Assembly: GCA_964575975.1 (NCBI GenBank)
Contig: CAZNTU010000078.1
Coordinates: 1 to 23,745 of the forward strand
Origin: G963674505 sp964575975
Lineage (GTDB): Bacteria > Desulfobacterota > Desulfobacteria > Desulfobacterales > SKZT01
Length of the DNA: 23,745 bases
Direction of reading: 5' to 3'
Made by a program: the position numbers and the translations under genes. Positions 22,873 to 23,745 of the stretch are shown here, one piece after another (the stretch's first letter is position 1; every line of letters starts with the position of its first letter). The notes under the pieces are model-generated. The model did not search any database. It was not told the origin of the DNA and saw nothing but the letters and a program-made list of their open reading frames with translations.

Positions 22873-23745
22873 TTTAAACCTCCTGTTGATGAATGGAAAT
22901 TCATCGATTTGAAAATGTTTCGAAAAGAAACCGCTTCTGAATTACGTCTCGAGAACCGTTTCGGACTTGGCTTTCGGTTCCAGTTCTTTCGAAAAGGATT
23001 GCGCAAAGGAGGCTCGGATGCGAAATCGGAATTCGTCGGAAAAATCGGAGCGCCGAAAAAGAATTTGAGTGGATCGCGCAAAATAGGGTGGATCGTCTCG
23101 AAATGTCGGCGAAGAAACCAGTCAGTGCGCCGTTGCAGAGGTCGTGGAGATTCTTCCGCAACGCGAAAATCGGCGCGGACGCTTTCGTTGGTCCCGCTTG
23201 TTCGCCGTCGAATTCGATTCGAACACTGAATAGTCGTAGGATTGTTTTCACATAATAAAGACGGAATTTCGGTTTGCAACCTTTTTCGGTTCCGAAGCAT
23301 TTGGTCTGTGGTCCGCCGAAATCGAGAAGAGCTATTCCAATATTTGAAAATTCCCGTCCATGACGCCGGCGACGCCGAACATGCTGGCGTTCCTGTTCCA
23401 CGCCGTCCCCGACTCGTCGTAGTCATGTAAACCGTCGCCCGCCTGCGCCGAACCGAATAACAATCTCCTAAATACCGGCAATCCCGGCTCTTGGCGTTCC
23501 TCGCCTCCTTGACGGGCGGCCGTTTTCTTTTAATGTCGAAGCGGAAGCGTTCGCATGCAATTCCCTGGTTATAACGGATTAGGGGGATGCATCGAGAGAA
23601 CGCTGCAGGGGGTTTGTCAATGGCGATTCTCCCGGCATCTTCGAAGGCGCATTCGCGTCAAAGTTCGGTAAGAACGCGCTGAAAGCGCAAGACATACAAG
23701 CCCAGGGCGGAACCCTCGTTGTTATACACAACTTTCCGCGTTGCC
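22873..23745. other. Right-end region without a supported gene
   Basis: No intact gene is supported. Two stretches read protein-like without a usable start: minus strand 23529 down to 23332 (FGSAQAGDGLHDYDESG and on to a TAG), and plus strand 23583 to the window end (IFEGAFASKFGKNALKAQDI), still open at the edge. Either could be part of a decayed or truncated gene. The promoter of the secreted protein should lie near 22880-22950 on the minus strand but is not evident. Confidence 0.5.

Overview
The window looks like bacterial chromosomal DNA of moderate G+C content, most plausibly from a Desulfobacterota (deltaproteobacterial) lineage. That placement is an inference from the mix of a B12/radical SAM protein with a DUF4070-like tail, a thioredoxin-reductase/PDO fusion and short heptad intergenic repeats; no marker gene fixes it. 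No rRNA, tRNA, CRISPR array or complete insertion sequence was seen.

Left half (674-10245): a compact type III CRISPR-Cas operon, all on the + strand, with ATGA-type overlaps or gaps of a few bases. Order: a CARF/DUF1887 (Card1/Can2-like) protein; a small HD-less Cas10 with an intact GGDD palm; a single-domain Cas7; a Csx10-like Cas5 with a helical, possibly Cas11-like, C-terminal extension; a double Cas7 (Cas7-2x); Csx19; and a large TIGR03986-type Cas7 ending in an apparent cold-shock RNA-binding domain. Csx10, Csx19 and TIGR03986 together point to subtype III-D. The organisation resembles the III-D variant with a Cas7-Cas5-Cas11 fusion, but here Cas7 and Cas5(-Cas11) are separate overlapping genes. 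No cas1, cas2, cas6 or repeat array lies in the window. The Cas10 should make cyclic oligoadenylate, yet the CARF protein beside it appears to have lost key nuclease residues.

Middle (10294-12980): a two-gene module directly downstream. A TTG-started AAA ATPase of the DUF3696/OLD-like type is followed by a protein with an unrecognised N-terminal domain and a C-terminal TIR domain with a candidate catalytic Glu. The second gene is visibly more A+T-rich. It looks like an anti-phage abortive-infection pair, either independent or coupled to the type III system. After it comes a 700-base gap with a decayed reading frame (12982-13308) and a promoter for the next gene.

Right half (13682-23745): ordinary metabolic genes with large gaps. 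They are a thioredoxin reductase fused to a tandem thioredoxin-fold domain, a SprT-like/DUF2786 protein on the minus strand, a FucA-type class II aldolase, a DJ-1/PfpI protein with a lost C-terminus, a gamma-class carbonic anhydrase, a B12-binding radical SAM protein, a 157-residue orphan with a terminator-like hairpin at its 3' end, and a secreted protein on the minus strand. The gaps carry a REP-like twin hairpin, two degenerate heptanucleotide arrays and a long imperfect inverted repeat.
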